Assembly (NCBI GenBank): GCA_905216025.1
Contig: CAJMSE010000023.1
Span: forward strand, 1-53,561
Origin: an uncultured bacterium
GTDB taxonomy: Bacteria; Bacteroidota; Bacteroidia; Bacteroidales; Bacteroidaceae
DNA length: 53,561 bases
Reading direction: 5' to 3'
The position numbers and the translations under genes were made by a program. A model generated the notes under the pieces. It had not been told where the DNA came from, ran no database searches, and saw only the letters and a program-made list of their open reading frames with translations. How positions within the stretch are numbered: position 1 is the first letter of the stretch; every line of letters begins with the position of its first letter. Of the stretch, positions 33,959 to 42,061 are shown piece after piece.

Positions 33959-34031
33959 GGTGCCATAGCTCAGTTGGTAGAGCAAAGGACTGAAAATCCT
34001 TGTGTCCCCGGTTCGATTCCTGGTGGCACCA
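33959..34031 (+). tRNA. tRNA-Phe (GAA)
   Basis: A 73-nt cloverleaf. The acceptor stem GGTGCCA (33959-33965) pairs with TGGCACC (34024-34030), with discriminator A at 34031. The D-arm is GCTCAGTTGGTAGAGC, the anticodon loop CTGAAAA has anticodon GAA, and the T-arm contains GGTTCGATTCC. The 3' CCA is not encoded. The 5' leader aaggag and 3' trailer ctcctt are complementary and could extend the acceptor helix in the precursor. Confidence 0.97.
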
Positions 34032-34047
34032 CTCCTCCTTTCATTAG

Positions 34048-34080
34048 CCCTGTTCGCGCAAGCGGCAGGGTTTTCTTTTT
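34048..34080 (+). terminator. Terminator after tRNA-Phe
   Basis: A CCCTG/CAGGG stem (34048-34052 with 34066-34070) with further partial pairing around a GCAA loop is followed by ttttcttttt. Confidence 0.75.
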
Positions 34081-34157
34081 ATCCCTACCCGATTGCTTTT
34101 GCGCCCAGACGGAATGATTTTTGAGTCCCTCAGCGTCTTGGCACTTGCATATATCAT

Positions 34158-35795
34158 TCACTTTTTCCTCGACATCATTGCCCGCACGGCGTTCCCGGTG
34201 ATGCCGAACTGCTCGGAAATCTGACGGGTGGTCAAGCCGAGATGCTTCATTATCAGTTGCGTGCACCTATATTCCGTCATCGTGCCATGACGCTCTGCGA
34301 GGGTCTTCATTACGTCGGGATAGGCGAAAGTGAAAAACATCACTAAGCACTCCATCTTCTCCTTTGTCCAACCGGAGACCTTATCACCCCTCTTCAACGC
34401 GTCGTATACCTCCATTCCCGTACGCATACGTTCCTCATCTGCCTGCTTCTTTTTCGCCAATAAAACATCATGGCGCTCCTCTATCCTCTTTATCTTGGCA
34501 TCGAGCGAACTTATCTCCCTGTCTTTCTCACGGCTCTTTTCCTTAATGTCCTTTATCTCTTGCCTGTATTTCTCTGCTTTTTTCTCCAAGCTATGCGTCT
34601 TCCGCTCCATGCGTTGGGCAGACTGTCGGGCCTGTGTCTGCATCGTGTCGATAGACTTCCTGTACCTGTATCTCTTCACCGTATATGCCGTGCACACAGC
34701 CACGATGACCAGCATCATCACCGCCGCGCCGGCCATCGCGCGGTCGTCTTTACGGCTAATCTCGGTCTCCCTCCTATGCTCATGGTCTGCCGCTATCTGA
34801 ATTTCCTTTATGCTGTCTTGAGAGCGGACATAATTGATACTGTCATATAAATCAATAGCCTTTTCATACAAATCATTAGCATCTTTATACTCTCCGGCTT
34901 CCTTTTTTACTTGAGATAATTCATATATAATAGATGCTTTCCAAGAGATATCAGTACATAATTTTAATGCTTCATTTAAATAAACTTCTGCACTTGCATA
35001 ATCTTTTTTCTTTCGTGATAATGATGCAAGAATCTGGTAGGCATTGTTTGTTGGATAGACATCTATAGCTTTCCATGCATATTTTCTTGCCTTTATTGTA
35101 TCTGCTGTTTCCATGTATGCAGCAATGTTCACGTATATGGTAGATTTCATTCTTGGTTTCATATATTTAGTTAGAGGCAAGCACTTTTCGATATAAATGA
35201 TTGCACTATCTTCTTTATCAAGATGCCCATATATAGAAGATACCGTAAGTAAACAACTTGCAATATACTCTTTGTCAGCAATTGAATTTTGATAACTTAA
35301 GGCTTTTAATCCATATTTTAATGCCATAGCATAATCTTCATTTTCAAGATTAATACAGGCAATAGAATTATAAATCCTCATTTTAAGGAAATCGTTGTCT
35401 GTTTTCTCTACAATGAATTCTGCATTCTTCAGATATTTAATAGCATTTTTACTTGTGCTCATTCTACCCTTTAGATAATAACACAAAGCTAATTTATTAT
35501 TATCATCATGTTGTGTATAATATGAAATACTATAATTAAGTATATTGTCTTTCACTTCTTTACAACCATTTCTAAATGCTAATTGAGATTTTAACAACTC
35601 ATAATATGCCCGTTCCTTATCATCTGTTATATAATATGTGGCTTCCACCTTTTTAATAATTTTACTTGCAGAATCAACAAGGTCTTTCTCAGTTAACGAG
35701 TCAACCATTTCAAGCATAGTATAACATGCGCTGTTTCTGCATCCAGTGATGAATAAAATGATTGCAGACAATATCAGAATGAGTAGTTTTTTCAT
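34158..35795 (-). CDS. Membrane-anchored TPR regulator with C-terminal helix-turn-helix
   Basis: 545 residues. The N-terminus is lipoprotein-like (LFITGCRNSAC, Cys near residue 19) and is followed by about 300 residues of TPR-type helices (e.g. YAMALKYGLKALSYQ, YASAEVYLNEALKL). A transmembrane helix lies near 352-374 (AMAGAAVMMLVIVAVCTAYT), then a coiled coil (385-460, Lys/Glu-rich) and a C-terminal HTH (TTRQISEQFGITGNAVRAM). This is the layout of the Bacteroidota TPR-TM-coiled-coil-HTH regulators, which sense periplasmic signals. The lipidation signal, if used, would need the protein to cross the membrane twice. The TPR part is AT-rich and the C-terminal part GC-richer, suggesting a mosaic origin. 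Targets are unknown; the divergent secreted-protein block is a candidate. Confidence 0.75.
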   Translation of the reverse strand: MKKLLILILSAIILFITGCRNSACYTMLEMVDSLTEKDLVDSASKIIKKVEATYYITDDKERAYYELLKSQLAFRNGCKEVKDNILNYSISYYTQHDDNNKLALCYYLKGRMSTSKNAIKYLKNAEFIVEKTDNDFLKMRIYNSIACINLENEDYAMALKYGLKALSYQNSIADKEYIASCLLTVSSIYGHLDKEDSAIIYIEKCLPLTKYMKPRMKSTIYVNIAAYMETADTIKARKYAWKAIDVYPTNNAYQILASLSRKKKDYASAEVYLNEALKLCTDISWKASIIYELSQVKKEAGEYKDANDLYEKAIDLYDSINYVRSQDSIKEIQIAADHEHRRETEISRKDDRAMAGAAVMMLVIVAVCTAYTVKRYRYRKSIDTMQTQARQSAQRMERKTHSLEKKAEKYRQEIKDIKEKSREKDREISSLDAKIKRIEERHDVLLAKKKQADEERMRTGMEVYDALKRGDKVSGWTKEKMECLVMFFTFAYPDVMKTLAERHGTMTEYRCTQLIMKHLGLTTRQISEQFGITGNAVRAMMSRKK

Positions 35796-35820
35796 TATTC
35801 CTTCATATAGTTTTACGCTG

Positions 35821-35828
35821 CAAATTTA
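35821..35828 (-). promoter_or_regulatory. Candidate -7 box for the TPR regulator
   Basis: Minus-strand TAAATTTG, 26 bp upstream of the start, with no good -33 box. Confidence 0.45.
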
Positions 35829-35979
35829 CGTTTTTTTACTGAAACAGAAAAATTGTCCAAAATCCAAACGTGATATTTTTAGGGGTCAATTAACATTTGA
35901 TTTTTAGCTTAACACTGATTATCAATATCTTACAAAACCAACCAATATCACACTGTTAAAAAAGTTTTTAGTGAAATAT

Positions 35980-36010
35980 TTGGAAGAAATAATTTGTATC
36001 TCTAATTTTG
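35980..36010 (+). promoter_or_regulatory. Promoter of the 36063-40240 accessory block
   Basis: TTG (35980-35982), 20 bp, TAATTTTG (36003-36010), about 52 bp upstream of the first ATG. Confidence 0.7.
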
Positions 36011-36062
36011 CTATCGCCGAAAGGCAAAATAAGCAAAATATAGGAACTAAAAAAAATACATT

Positions 36063-36182
36063 ATGAAGAAAACTTTGATGATTGTTTTTGCGGGCGTTTT
36101 TGTGTTGCCCTGCGTGTATGAATATGCTTTTATAAAAGCTAAAATAGAAAAGCATTATGACACAAATTACGAATACTGGTAA
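36063..36182 (+). CDS. Short signal-peptide ORF, probably the displaced 5' part of the next ORF
   Basis: A 39-codon frame begins MKKTLMIVFAGVFVLPC, a good secretion signal with a possible lipobox-like LPC, and stops at TAA 36180-36182. It overlaps the following 94-codon frame by 26 bp in a different frame. The next ORF lacks any signal peptide, so the simplest reading is one gene broken by a frameshift between about 36145 and 36180. A genuine separate microprotein is the alternative. Confidence 0.5.
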   Translation: MKKTLMIVFAGVFVLPCVYEYAFIKAKIEKHYDTNYEYW

Positions 36183-36441
36183 GAATGAATGCCGTCCAGA
36201 TTCAGTATCTATGGATTATAACAGCTCTACCGGAACGATCATTATATCCTCTACAGGAGAAAAAGAGAAAGAAATCGATATTGAAATATATAAGGATGGT
36301 CAGAAGATGTATGAAGACCATGACAACGTAAGCAAGGGTGGAGCCCTGAACTACATCATGACAGAAGATGAGAATGGAGAATATGAAGTGTATGTCAACG
36401 TGGACGGAAAAGAAAGCATAACTAAAACAATAAATAAATAA
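36157..36441 (+). CDS. Small beta-sandwich secreted protein domain (DUF3244-like), probably frameshifted
   Basis: The 94-codon frame encodes a beta-rich sequence: SVSMDYNSSTGTIIISSTGE, EIDIEIYKDGQKMYEDH, then NGEYEVYVNVDGKESITKTI. The strand pattern resembles the small DUF3244-like secreted domains common in Bacteroidales, a tentative assignment. The frame is closed by a TAG just before its ATG, and the signal peptide lies in another frame upstream (36063). It is AT-rich compared with the housekeeping genes. It is followed after about 60 bp by the lipoprotein gene, apparently under the same promoter. Confidence 0.55.
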   Translation: MTQITNTGKNECRPDSVSMDYNSSTGTIIISSTGEKEKEIDIEIYKDGQKMYEDHDNVSKGGALNYIMTEDENGEYEVYVNVDGKESITKTINK

Positions 36442-36502
36442 CAAATAGGGCGGGTTTGCCACAATCAGAGATATAACATTAACCAATTAATATATAAAAG
36501 AA

Positions 36503-37426
36503 ATGAAAAAATTAGGAATTTGCACAATGTGCCTTGCGGCAACACTCGCTGCAGCACTTGTCTCTTCCTGTAGTCAGGACGAGACAATCGAGCAACAAGA
36601 AAAAGCCATGGCTCCACGAGCCACGACAGTGAAAGAACTCACGGCGCAGCTGAGAGCATACAACGCGAGCATCGCCGGAGACATGACAGTGATGCAACCC
36701 CTGAAAGTACGCAAGCCGGGACTGACAAAGGGTGATGCGATAAGCGTCGGCATAGCCGATGCAAAAGGTGCTATACGCGGTGCTATACATGGAGGCGTCC
36801 ATGGAGCTATTGTAGGCGGTGCCGTAAGTTCGCTATGGAAGTTTACATTCATCCTTGCAAAAAAATACTTTTTTAGCAGCAAAACTAAAGCATCGGTCAT
36901 CGCAGCAGACCCGTCATCGATAGCGCCAAAGATATTTCCCACCGGCATCACCCCAACGCTTAACGACAGTGTGGGCTACTATCACAACATGATAGAGGCA
37001 AAAATGTATAGAATCGACACCTGCTCTTATCAGCGATCATCAAGCTACTTGGTTTCCATGGCAAATGTCGGAATGAAACTGATATCAACCGAATATGCAG
37101 CAACGGGCGGACTGTCCAGCCAACAAAAATCAGCCATAACGAGTGACGTGAATACTCTTCGCAACGCCGATACTGAAGAGCTCTCGTTTGACGACTACTG
37201 CAATCTGCTGAAAAGCCTTAACCCTGAAGACAGCGACTATATAGACTTTGCTGCCGAATATCTCTACATCGTGACCTACGGAAATGTGAACATCGACGAC
37301 TATACGGAGGAAGTGATGTATCTCATAAACAATTCCAACGCAGGCGTGGATGATATCACCATTCTCAACAAGAGCATACAGGTGGCCTACGCAAGCATGA
37401 TCTTCTCTCAATGCACAAATATTTAA
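36503..37426 (+). CDS. Lipoprotein with glycine-zipper segment, function unknown
   Basis: 307 residues. The signal ends in LVSSCSQDE, a lipobox with Cys near residue 23. Residues about 80-112 (GIADAKGAIRGAIHGGVHGA, continuing IVGGAVSSLW) form a glycine zipper of repeated GxxxG spacing, as seen in membrane-inserting or bacteriocin-like helices. The C-terminal 150 residues are helical and polar (IEAKMYRIDTCSYQRSSSYL, DYCNLLKSLNPEDSD). No family was recognised. It lies only 12 bp upstream of the caspase-fold protease gene, so the two are almost certainly cotranscribed. The zipper protein as substrate or partner of the protease is a guess. Confidence 0.65.
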   Translation: MKKLGICTMCLAATLAAALVSSCSQDETIEQQEKAMAPRATTVKELTAQLRAYNASIAGDMTVMQPLKVRKPGLTKGDAISVGIADAKGAIRGAIHGGVHGAIVGGAVSSLWKFTFILAKKYFFSSKTKASVIAADPSSIAPKIFPTGITPTLNDSVGYYHNMIEAKMYRIDTCSYQRSSSYLVSMANVGMKLISTEYAATGGLSSQQKSAITSDVNTLRNADTEELSFDDYCNLLKSLNPEDSDYIDFAAEYLYIVTYGNVNIDDYTEEVMYLINNSNAGVDDITILNKSIQVAYASMIFSQCTNI

Positions 37427-37438
37427 AAACCTGATATC

Positions 37439-40240
37439 ATGAAAAAGAACAATAAACAAAACAGGCCGATGAACAAGATTCTTTCATTAATCTTTTCTAT
37501 ATTAGTCTTCTGCACAGCAGCAGAGGCGCAGACAATAACTATAACAGAAGAAACGGCAATCTCTTTGGCTCAAAATCTTATAGGAGATACGTACAACAAG
37601 CATTTTGATTATTATATAAGCAAAACGAGTGCACCATTTCCTGTCAATGGAGGTTCTTTTATTCAAATGCAAGATAGCTGGTTTGTGCTTGTAGACATGT
37701 ATCCAAATGAAGGCTGGGAACACCCTTGCAAATATGTCACAATTAAAGGCACATACAGTCCCTCTGACAAGGAATGGTTTAAGATAGAAGATGCTACCGT
37801 TCCTCCTTCTGATATTTCGCTAAAGCCGGTAAAAGTTGCTAACCGATACGGAACAAAAGCTAAGGTTAAACCGATAGTGCCGAAAATTGAATCGAACGAC
37901 CCTAATCTTGCTGCCGAACATACATACGCCGTGATTCTGAACGGAGGTCTGAACCGGACAGCAAACGACGAAAGATATTGGAATGATTGTTCATATTTCT
38001 ATAAAACGTTGAGAAACCGGTACAGCATTCCCAAACAAAATATTAAGGTTATAATGGCCGACGGAACATCTGCTGATGCTGATATGAAATCCGCCGACGG
38101 CACAGGTTATATATCTTCACCGCTTGACCTTGACGGCGACGGAGCCGCCGATATCGAATATTCGGCAACAAAAGGAAACCTGCAAGCCGTATTCAACAGT
38201 TTAGCTCAAAAACTGACAGATGAAGACCACCTGATAATCTTTGTCACCGGACACGGTAAATATGACATTAATAAAAGTAAATCATGCATATATCTTTGGA
38301 ATAATGTGCTGCTCTATTCTAACGAGCTGAACACATGGCTCAACAATATTAACGCCGGATTCATCAGCGTTGTGATGGAGCCATGCTATTCCGGAGGCTT
38401 CATCAATGAATTGAAAAAGACTAACCGCATCATAGCTACAGCGTGCAAAGATACGGAACGTTCTTTCTCATGCGAAGACGTCCCTCATAATGATTTTGTT
38501 TACAACTGGACATCCGCCATCAACGGATATGATGCAACAGGGAACAAAATAAATGTTCCGGAGAATATTTCCATCATCGAGGCCTGGAGATATGCTGCCC
38601 GCAATGACGGCCACGCGAACGGTGTTTCACAATATGGCAAAGAAACGCCGATGATAAACTATTTCACGCATTCCGTGGAATACGACTTGTCACTCGCAAA
38701 TATTCCGCCAGTGGTAAATCTGTGCTTTGAAAACTATGAGAATTTAGTTTCTGAACAAAATACGAAAGAATATGATAGACAGGCAGGATTGCCAAGTACC
38801 ATGAAATCGAGTGATTTGGGATTTAAAAACCTTATTGAATTTTGGAGGAGCCCGTATATTTGGCTTAGGAATCAGGAAGATGGATTACAGAACCATAAAC
38901 ATGAGAGGCTTAATATCACTAATAACATGTCCTCAATAATGGCTTATATGTATACTCAGATTCGCAATAATGGAGTAAAGCCCTATACAAATAAGGATAG
39001 TATGTCCGTCAGAACGTATTGGGTAACGCCGTCTATTGCTATGACGGAAAATGATTGGAGAGGAGTTATTTCTTCTGATAATAATTCAGGAGGACTATTT
39101 GGAAGTATTGGCATTGAAAACAACATAGAACCAGGAAAATCTACTGTAATTCTTTTGCAGGCTTTCTTTTGGGGTGATAAATTTACAGCCTTGAAGAAGG
39201 CTAACGGTGAAATGTGTATGCTGGCTTTCTTGAAAAAGAGTGATAATGTAAATACACAATTGCCGGTAGATTCAAATCATATAGTAACAGTATGGGCAAC
39301 AGATAAACTGGCACAAACAAATATATGTCAAACAGAAAACAGACCCAAAGATACCATATGGGTGTCATTAACTAACTTTAAGGAGTGTGCTAATGATTTT
39401 GAAATCCGTGTGAAGACTGATTACAAAGGGAAAGCCCTACTCACTGATGCTGACGTATCATTGAGCATGTCTCCTGATTTGATTACTTCGTGGAATAATG
39501 GAGGGCAAATAAGTGAAGCCATGGAAAAGGATAAGAACTTTCCGGGATTATTCCATCTAAAAAATACATCCTGCAAACTTAGCCGTTTGAAGATGTCTCC
39601 ACAACAGAAAGGAAAAATCGGTCTTCGCTGCAACTTCTTTGCCGATGAAGGTATAGCTGAAAGAAAAGAATATGATATAGACATTACCCTGATAGACCAT
39701 GCTACAGGACAATGCCTCGGAGGTGAAACTTTCCGCGTAATGCAAGAACCGCGTGACGCGATAAATCCGCTTGTCGAGACTGCTGTAAAAAACGGAAAGG
39801 TTACGCTCACCGCTACAAACGTAACAGAAAATGCAGTGTATTACTGGTATGCCTCTAACGGCAAACTAGTAGGCACAGGCAAAACATTCAACGTTCCGGC
39901 AGGCCAGCAGGCTTCAAACTACACCGTACGCGTGGAAGCCACAAGCGACGGTGCCATCAGCTACTCAAGCGCAACGATGGCTATGCAAAGCTCATCTATA
40001 AAAAGCGTGGACTGCAAGAGCAACCCGAATGAGGTGAGAGTTACTCTCGAAGGTCCTGCGGCAAGCAACGCCACGCTGCGCCTCGCATCATCTACGGGTA
40101 ACGCTCCGGTGAGCGACTACAGCGTAGAGAGCGGTGCGACCACATGCACTATTCCGTCCACAGGCATGCCATCTGGTATATATCAGGTGACGCTGATTGA
40201 GAACGGGACAGTCACTGGAACAAAAAAATTCACAAAATAA
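37439..40240 (+). CDS. Secreted clan CD (caspase/gingipain-like, C13-type) cysteine protease
   Basis: 933 residues. The signal peptide ends near AEAQ (about 31); Met11 is an alternative start. Residues ~35-120 resemble a pro-domain. The catalytic dyad of a caspase-hemoglobinase fold is visible: His272 in IIFVTGHGKYD and Cys316 in VVMEPCYSGGF, each after a hydrophobic strand. A DLDGDGAADIEY calcium-like loop is at 230-241. The C-terminal third contains Ig-like strands (ITLIDHATGQCLGGETFRVM, GKVTLTATNVTENAVYYWYA) and ends GIYQVTLIENGTVTGTKKF, a type IX-like tail. The central part is AT-rich. It is probably a surface or exported peptidase; C13 versus C25 assignment is uncertain. Confidence 0.75.
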   Translation: MKKNNKQNRPMNKILSLIFSILVFCTAAEAQTITITEETAISLAQNLIGDTYNKHFDYYISKTSAPFPVNGGSFIQMQDSWFVLVDMYPNEGWEHPCKYVTIKGTYSPSDKEWFKIEDATVPPSDISLKPVKVANRYGTKAKVKPIVPKIESNDPNLAAEHTYAVILNGGLNRTANDERYWNDCSYFYKTLRNRYSIPKQNIKVIMADGTSADADMKSADGTGYISSPLDLDGDGAADIEYSATKGNLQAVFNSLAQKLTDEDHLIIFVTGHGKYDINKSKSCIYLWNNVLLYSNELNTWLNNINAGFISVVMEPCYSGGFINELKKTNRIIATACKDTERSFSCEDVPHNDFVYNWTSAINGYDATGNKINVPENISIIEAWRYAARNDGHANGVSQYGKETPMINYFTHSVEYDLSLANIPPVVNLCFENYENLVSEQNTKEYDRQAGLPSTMKSSDLGFKNLIEFWRSPYIWLRNQEDGLQNHKHERLNITNNMSSIMAYMYTQIRNNGVKPYTNKDSMSVRTYWVTPSIAMTENDWRGVISSDNNSGGLFGSIGIENNIEPGKSTVILLQAFFWGDKFTALKKANGEMCMLAFLKKSDNVNTQLPVDSNHIVTVWATDKLAQTNICQTENRPKDTIWVSLTNFKECANDFEIRVKTDYKGKALLTDADVSLSMSPDLITSWNNGGQISEAMEKDKNFPGLFHLKNTSCKLSRLKMSPQQKGKIGLRCNFFADEGIAERKEYDIDITLIDHATGQCLGGETFRVMQEPRDAINPLVETAVKNGKVTLTATNVTENAVYYWYASNGKLVGTGKTFNVPAGQQASNYTVRVEATSDGAISYSSATMAMQSSSIKSVDCKSNPNEVRVTLEGPAASNATLRLASSTGNAPVSDYSVESGATTCTIPSTGMPSGIYQVTLIENGTVTGTKKFTK

Positions 40241-40251
40241 TCGTTTCAACG

Positions 40252-40310
40252 TTTTGCCGTCCGGATTTAATATGTATCTTTGCAATACAGAACTAAACCG
40301 GACGGCAAAG
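40252..40310 (+). promoter_or_regulatory. Promoter flanked by an 11-bp inverted repeat
   Basis: TTG (40254-40256), 18 bp, TATCTTTG (40275-40282). The arms ttgccgtccgg (40254-40264) and ccggacggcaa (40298-40308) bracket the -7 box; the left arm contains the -33 TTG. This may be an operator pair or a 5' hairpin. It drives the LRR gene at 40352. Confidence 0.7.
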
Positions 40311-40351
40311 TTCCATATATAATATAATGTATAACTAAACATGTAAAGCTT

Positions 40352-41893
40352 ATGAAAAAGACACTAACACTCATCATGATGCTCATTGCCACAATGCCAG
40401 TATCTGCACAGGAAAAGAACATCAAGGTCGTTTCCTCCTACTATTGGACAAGCGGAAAAACTTTTGAGCAGGCTCTTGGACCTGATAAATATGAAATAGA
40501 TTCTCTCGTTGTTATAGACCAAACATCTGTTGGAGATGAAGAGTTTAGGGTGATTCGCGACTGTTGCGAGAATGGTCGGCTTACGGGTGTAGACTTGTCA
40601 GGGGCCTCTATCGCCGGATTAAAAATACCTGCGCATGCATTCTACCCATCACTCGTGAACGGTAAACCGCACAAGGAGTCTGGAAATATCTACGAAGAAC
40701 ACGGATATCGAATAAACCTCCGCTACATCACACTGCCAAATATTACAAAGATTGAAAACTCTGCTTTCGCTCTCACAAACCTTGAGACTGTGGAAATTCC
40801 TGCAAATGCAATCCTCGAAAATGATGCTTTCGGTGATTGCACACATCTGAAAAGCGTCATTATTAAAGGTAAGGCCATACGTCCGGATTCCGAAGGATAT
40901 GCCTTCAAAGGACTTGCAGACGGAGCAGTGCTACACGTGGCCCCGGGCAATGCGAGCGGATACATCAACGTAAAAAGCTGGGGCGCATTCAGTTCGATTG
41001 ACGAAACTGAAACCGCATACATAGTAAAAGATATCAATACGGACGGCAACAGTCCCTTGGCTGATATACTTGGCAACAGCAATATGCATGTAGACTCGAT
41101 AAAACTGAGCGGAACTCCAACGGCTGACGATTTTGAATGCCTTTTGAATAACAATATTGGTGGCCGTCTTTTGGGACTCGACCTCAGCGACTGCACGACT
41201 GAAGACGGATATCTCTACGGATGCAGATTAGATTACCTCCGGATGCCGAAGAAAATGCAGAAGATATGCGATGCTTTTTTAGATTTTTCAAATGTGAAGC
41301 ATCTGACTATGCCAGAAAACTATGATGAGATTGGATTTGGAGCATTTTCTCATTATAAATGGTTCGCTGACAGTACACTCAATATAACTGAGGGGTGCAG
41401 GAAGATTGGCTACAAGGCCTTTGTTGATTGTCATAGTATAAAGACTATCGTACTACCTTCAACGCTTGAAGAATTGGAACCAGCATCTCTTGGTTTCATT
41501 TGGGGACATAGTTGGCTGGAGCTGGAAATTGACATATATGTAAACAGAATGACACCGCCTTACAGCCCAGATACATTTAACGGTATGCCTGTAAGCGTAA
41601 AAGGACCGTTTGCCTGCCCGACACAGAACTGGCGCCTCTTCGTCCCCATGGGCGCAAAGAAGAACTATGAGAACGCCGAGCACTGGGATCACTTCAAGAC
41701 AATCATCGAGACTCCGCTGCTCACCGGCACGTCGTCAGGAATTGACGGAACAATCGCCGCACCGCAGAAAGGCATGAAAGAGGCCTACACCACCGATGGA
41801 CGCCTTGTCGCCAAAGGGGCTATGCTGCCGCAACTGCCCAAAGGACTCTATATAATAAAGGAGAACGGAAAGACAAGGAAAGTGTTTAAATGA
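40352..41893 (+). CDS. Secreted leucine-rich-repeat (BspA-type) protein
   Basis: 513 residues. The signal peptide is MKKTLTLIMMLIATMPVSAQ. BspA-type LRR units are visible, e.g. ITLPNITKIENSAFALTNLE, VEIPANAILENDAFGDCTHL and ITEGCRKIGYKAFVDCHSIK. Between them is a less regular region around 220-300. The end, LPKGLYIIKENGKTRKVFK, matches the basic C-terminal tail of other secreted proteins here. It has its own promoter with an inverted repeat, 112 bp after the protease gene. Its stop codon lies inside the 51-bp arm of the inverted repeat at 41884. It is probably a surface adhesin-type protein. Confidence 0.78.
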   Translation: MKKTLTLIMMLIATMPVSAQEKNIKVVSSYYWTSGKTFEQALGPDKYEIDSLVVIDQTSVGDEEFRVIRDCCENGRLTGVDLSGASIAGLKIPAHAFYPSLVNGKPHKESGNIYEEHGYRINLRYITLPNITKIENSAFALTNLETVEIPANAILENDAFGDCTHLKSVIIKGKAIRPDSEGYAFKGLADGAVLHVAPGNASGYINVKSWGAFSSIDETETAYIVKDINTDGNSPLADILGNSNMHVDSIKLSGTPTADDFECLLNNNIGGRLLGLDLSDCTTEDGYLYGCRLDYLRMPKKMQKICDAFLDFSNVKHLTMPENYDEIGFGAFSHYKWFADSTLNITEGCRKIGYKAFVDCHSIKTIVLPSTLEELEPASLGFIWGHSWLELEIDIYVNRMTPPYSPDTFNGMPVSVKGPFACPTQNWRLFVPMGAKKNYENAEHWDHFKTIIETPLLTGTSSGIDGTIAAPQKGMKEAYTTDGRLVAKGAMLPQLPKGLYIIKENGKTRKVFK

Positions 41894-42061
41894 AGAATGA
41901 AGAGTGAAGAATGAAGAATTTGCTGCCGCGGTGGAAACTGGTTGGTGAACCGGAGCTCTCAAAGAACTCATAGCTTTCCTATGACTCGGAGAATTCCGGA
42001 TACTGCGAGGCCACCGCGGCAGCAAATTCTTCATTCTTCATTCTTCATTCTTCATTTAAAC
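41884..42061. repeat. Long inverted repeat (51-bp arms) between convergent genes, MITE-like
   Basis: Arms at 41884-41934 and 42011-42061 are complementary over 51 bp with one mismatch; the 76-bp loop has internal inverted symmetry (catag/ctatg). The arms contain gaagaat heptads and a tttgctgccgcggtgg segment. The outer ends carry tttaaa. The element supplies the stop codon of the LRR gene on one side and of the minus-strand nucleotidyltransferase gene on the other. It could also end both transcripts. Confidence 0.93.
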
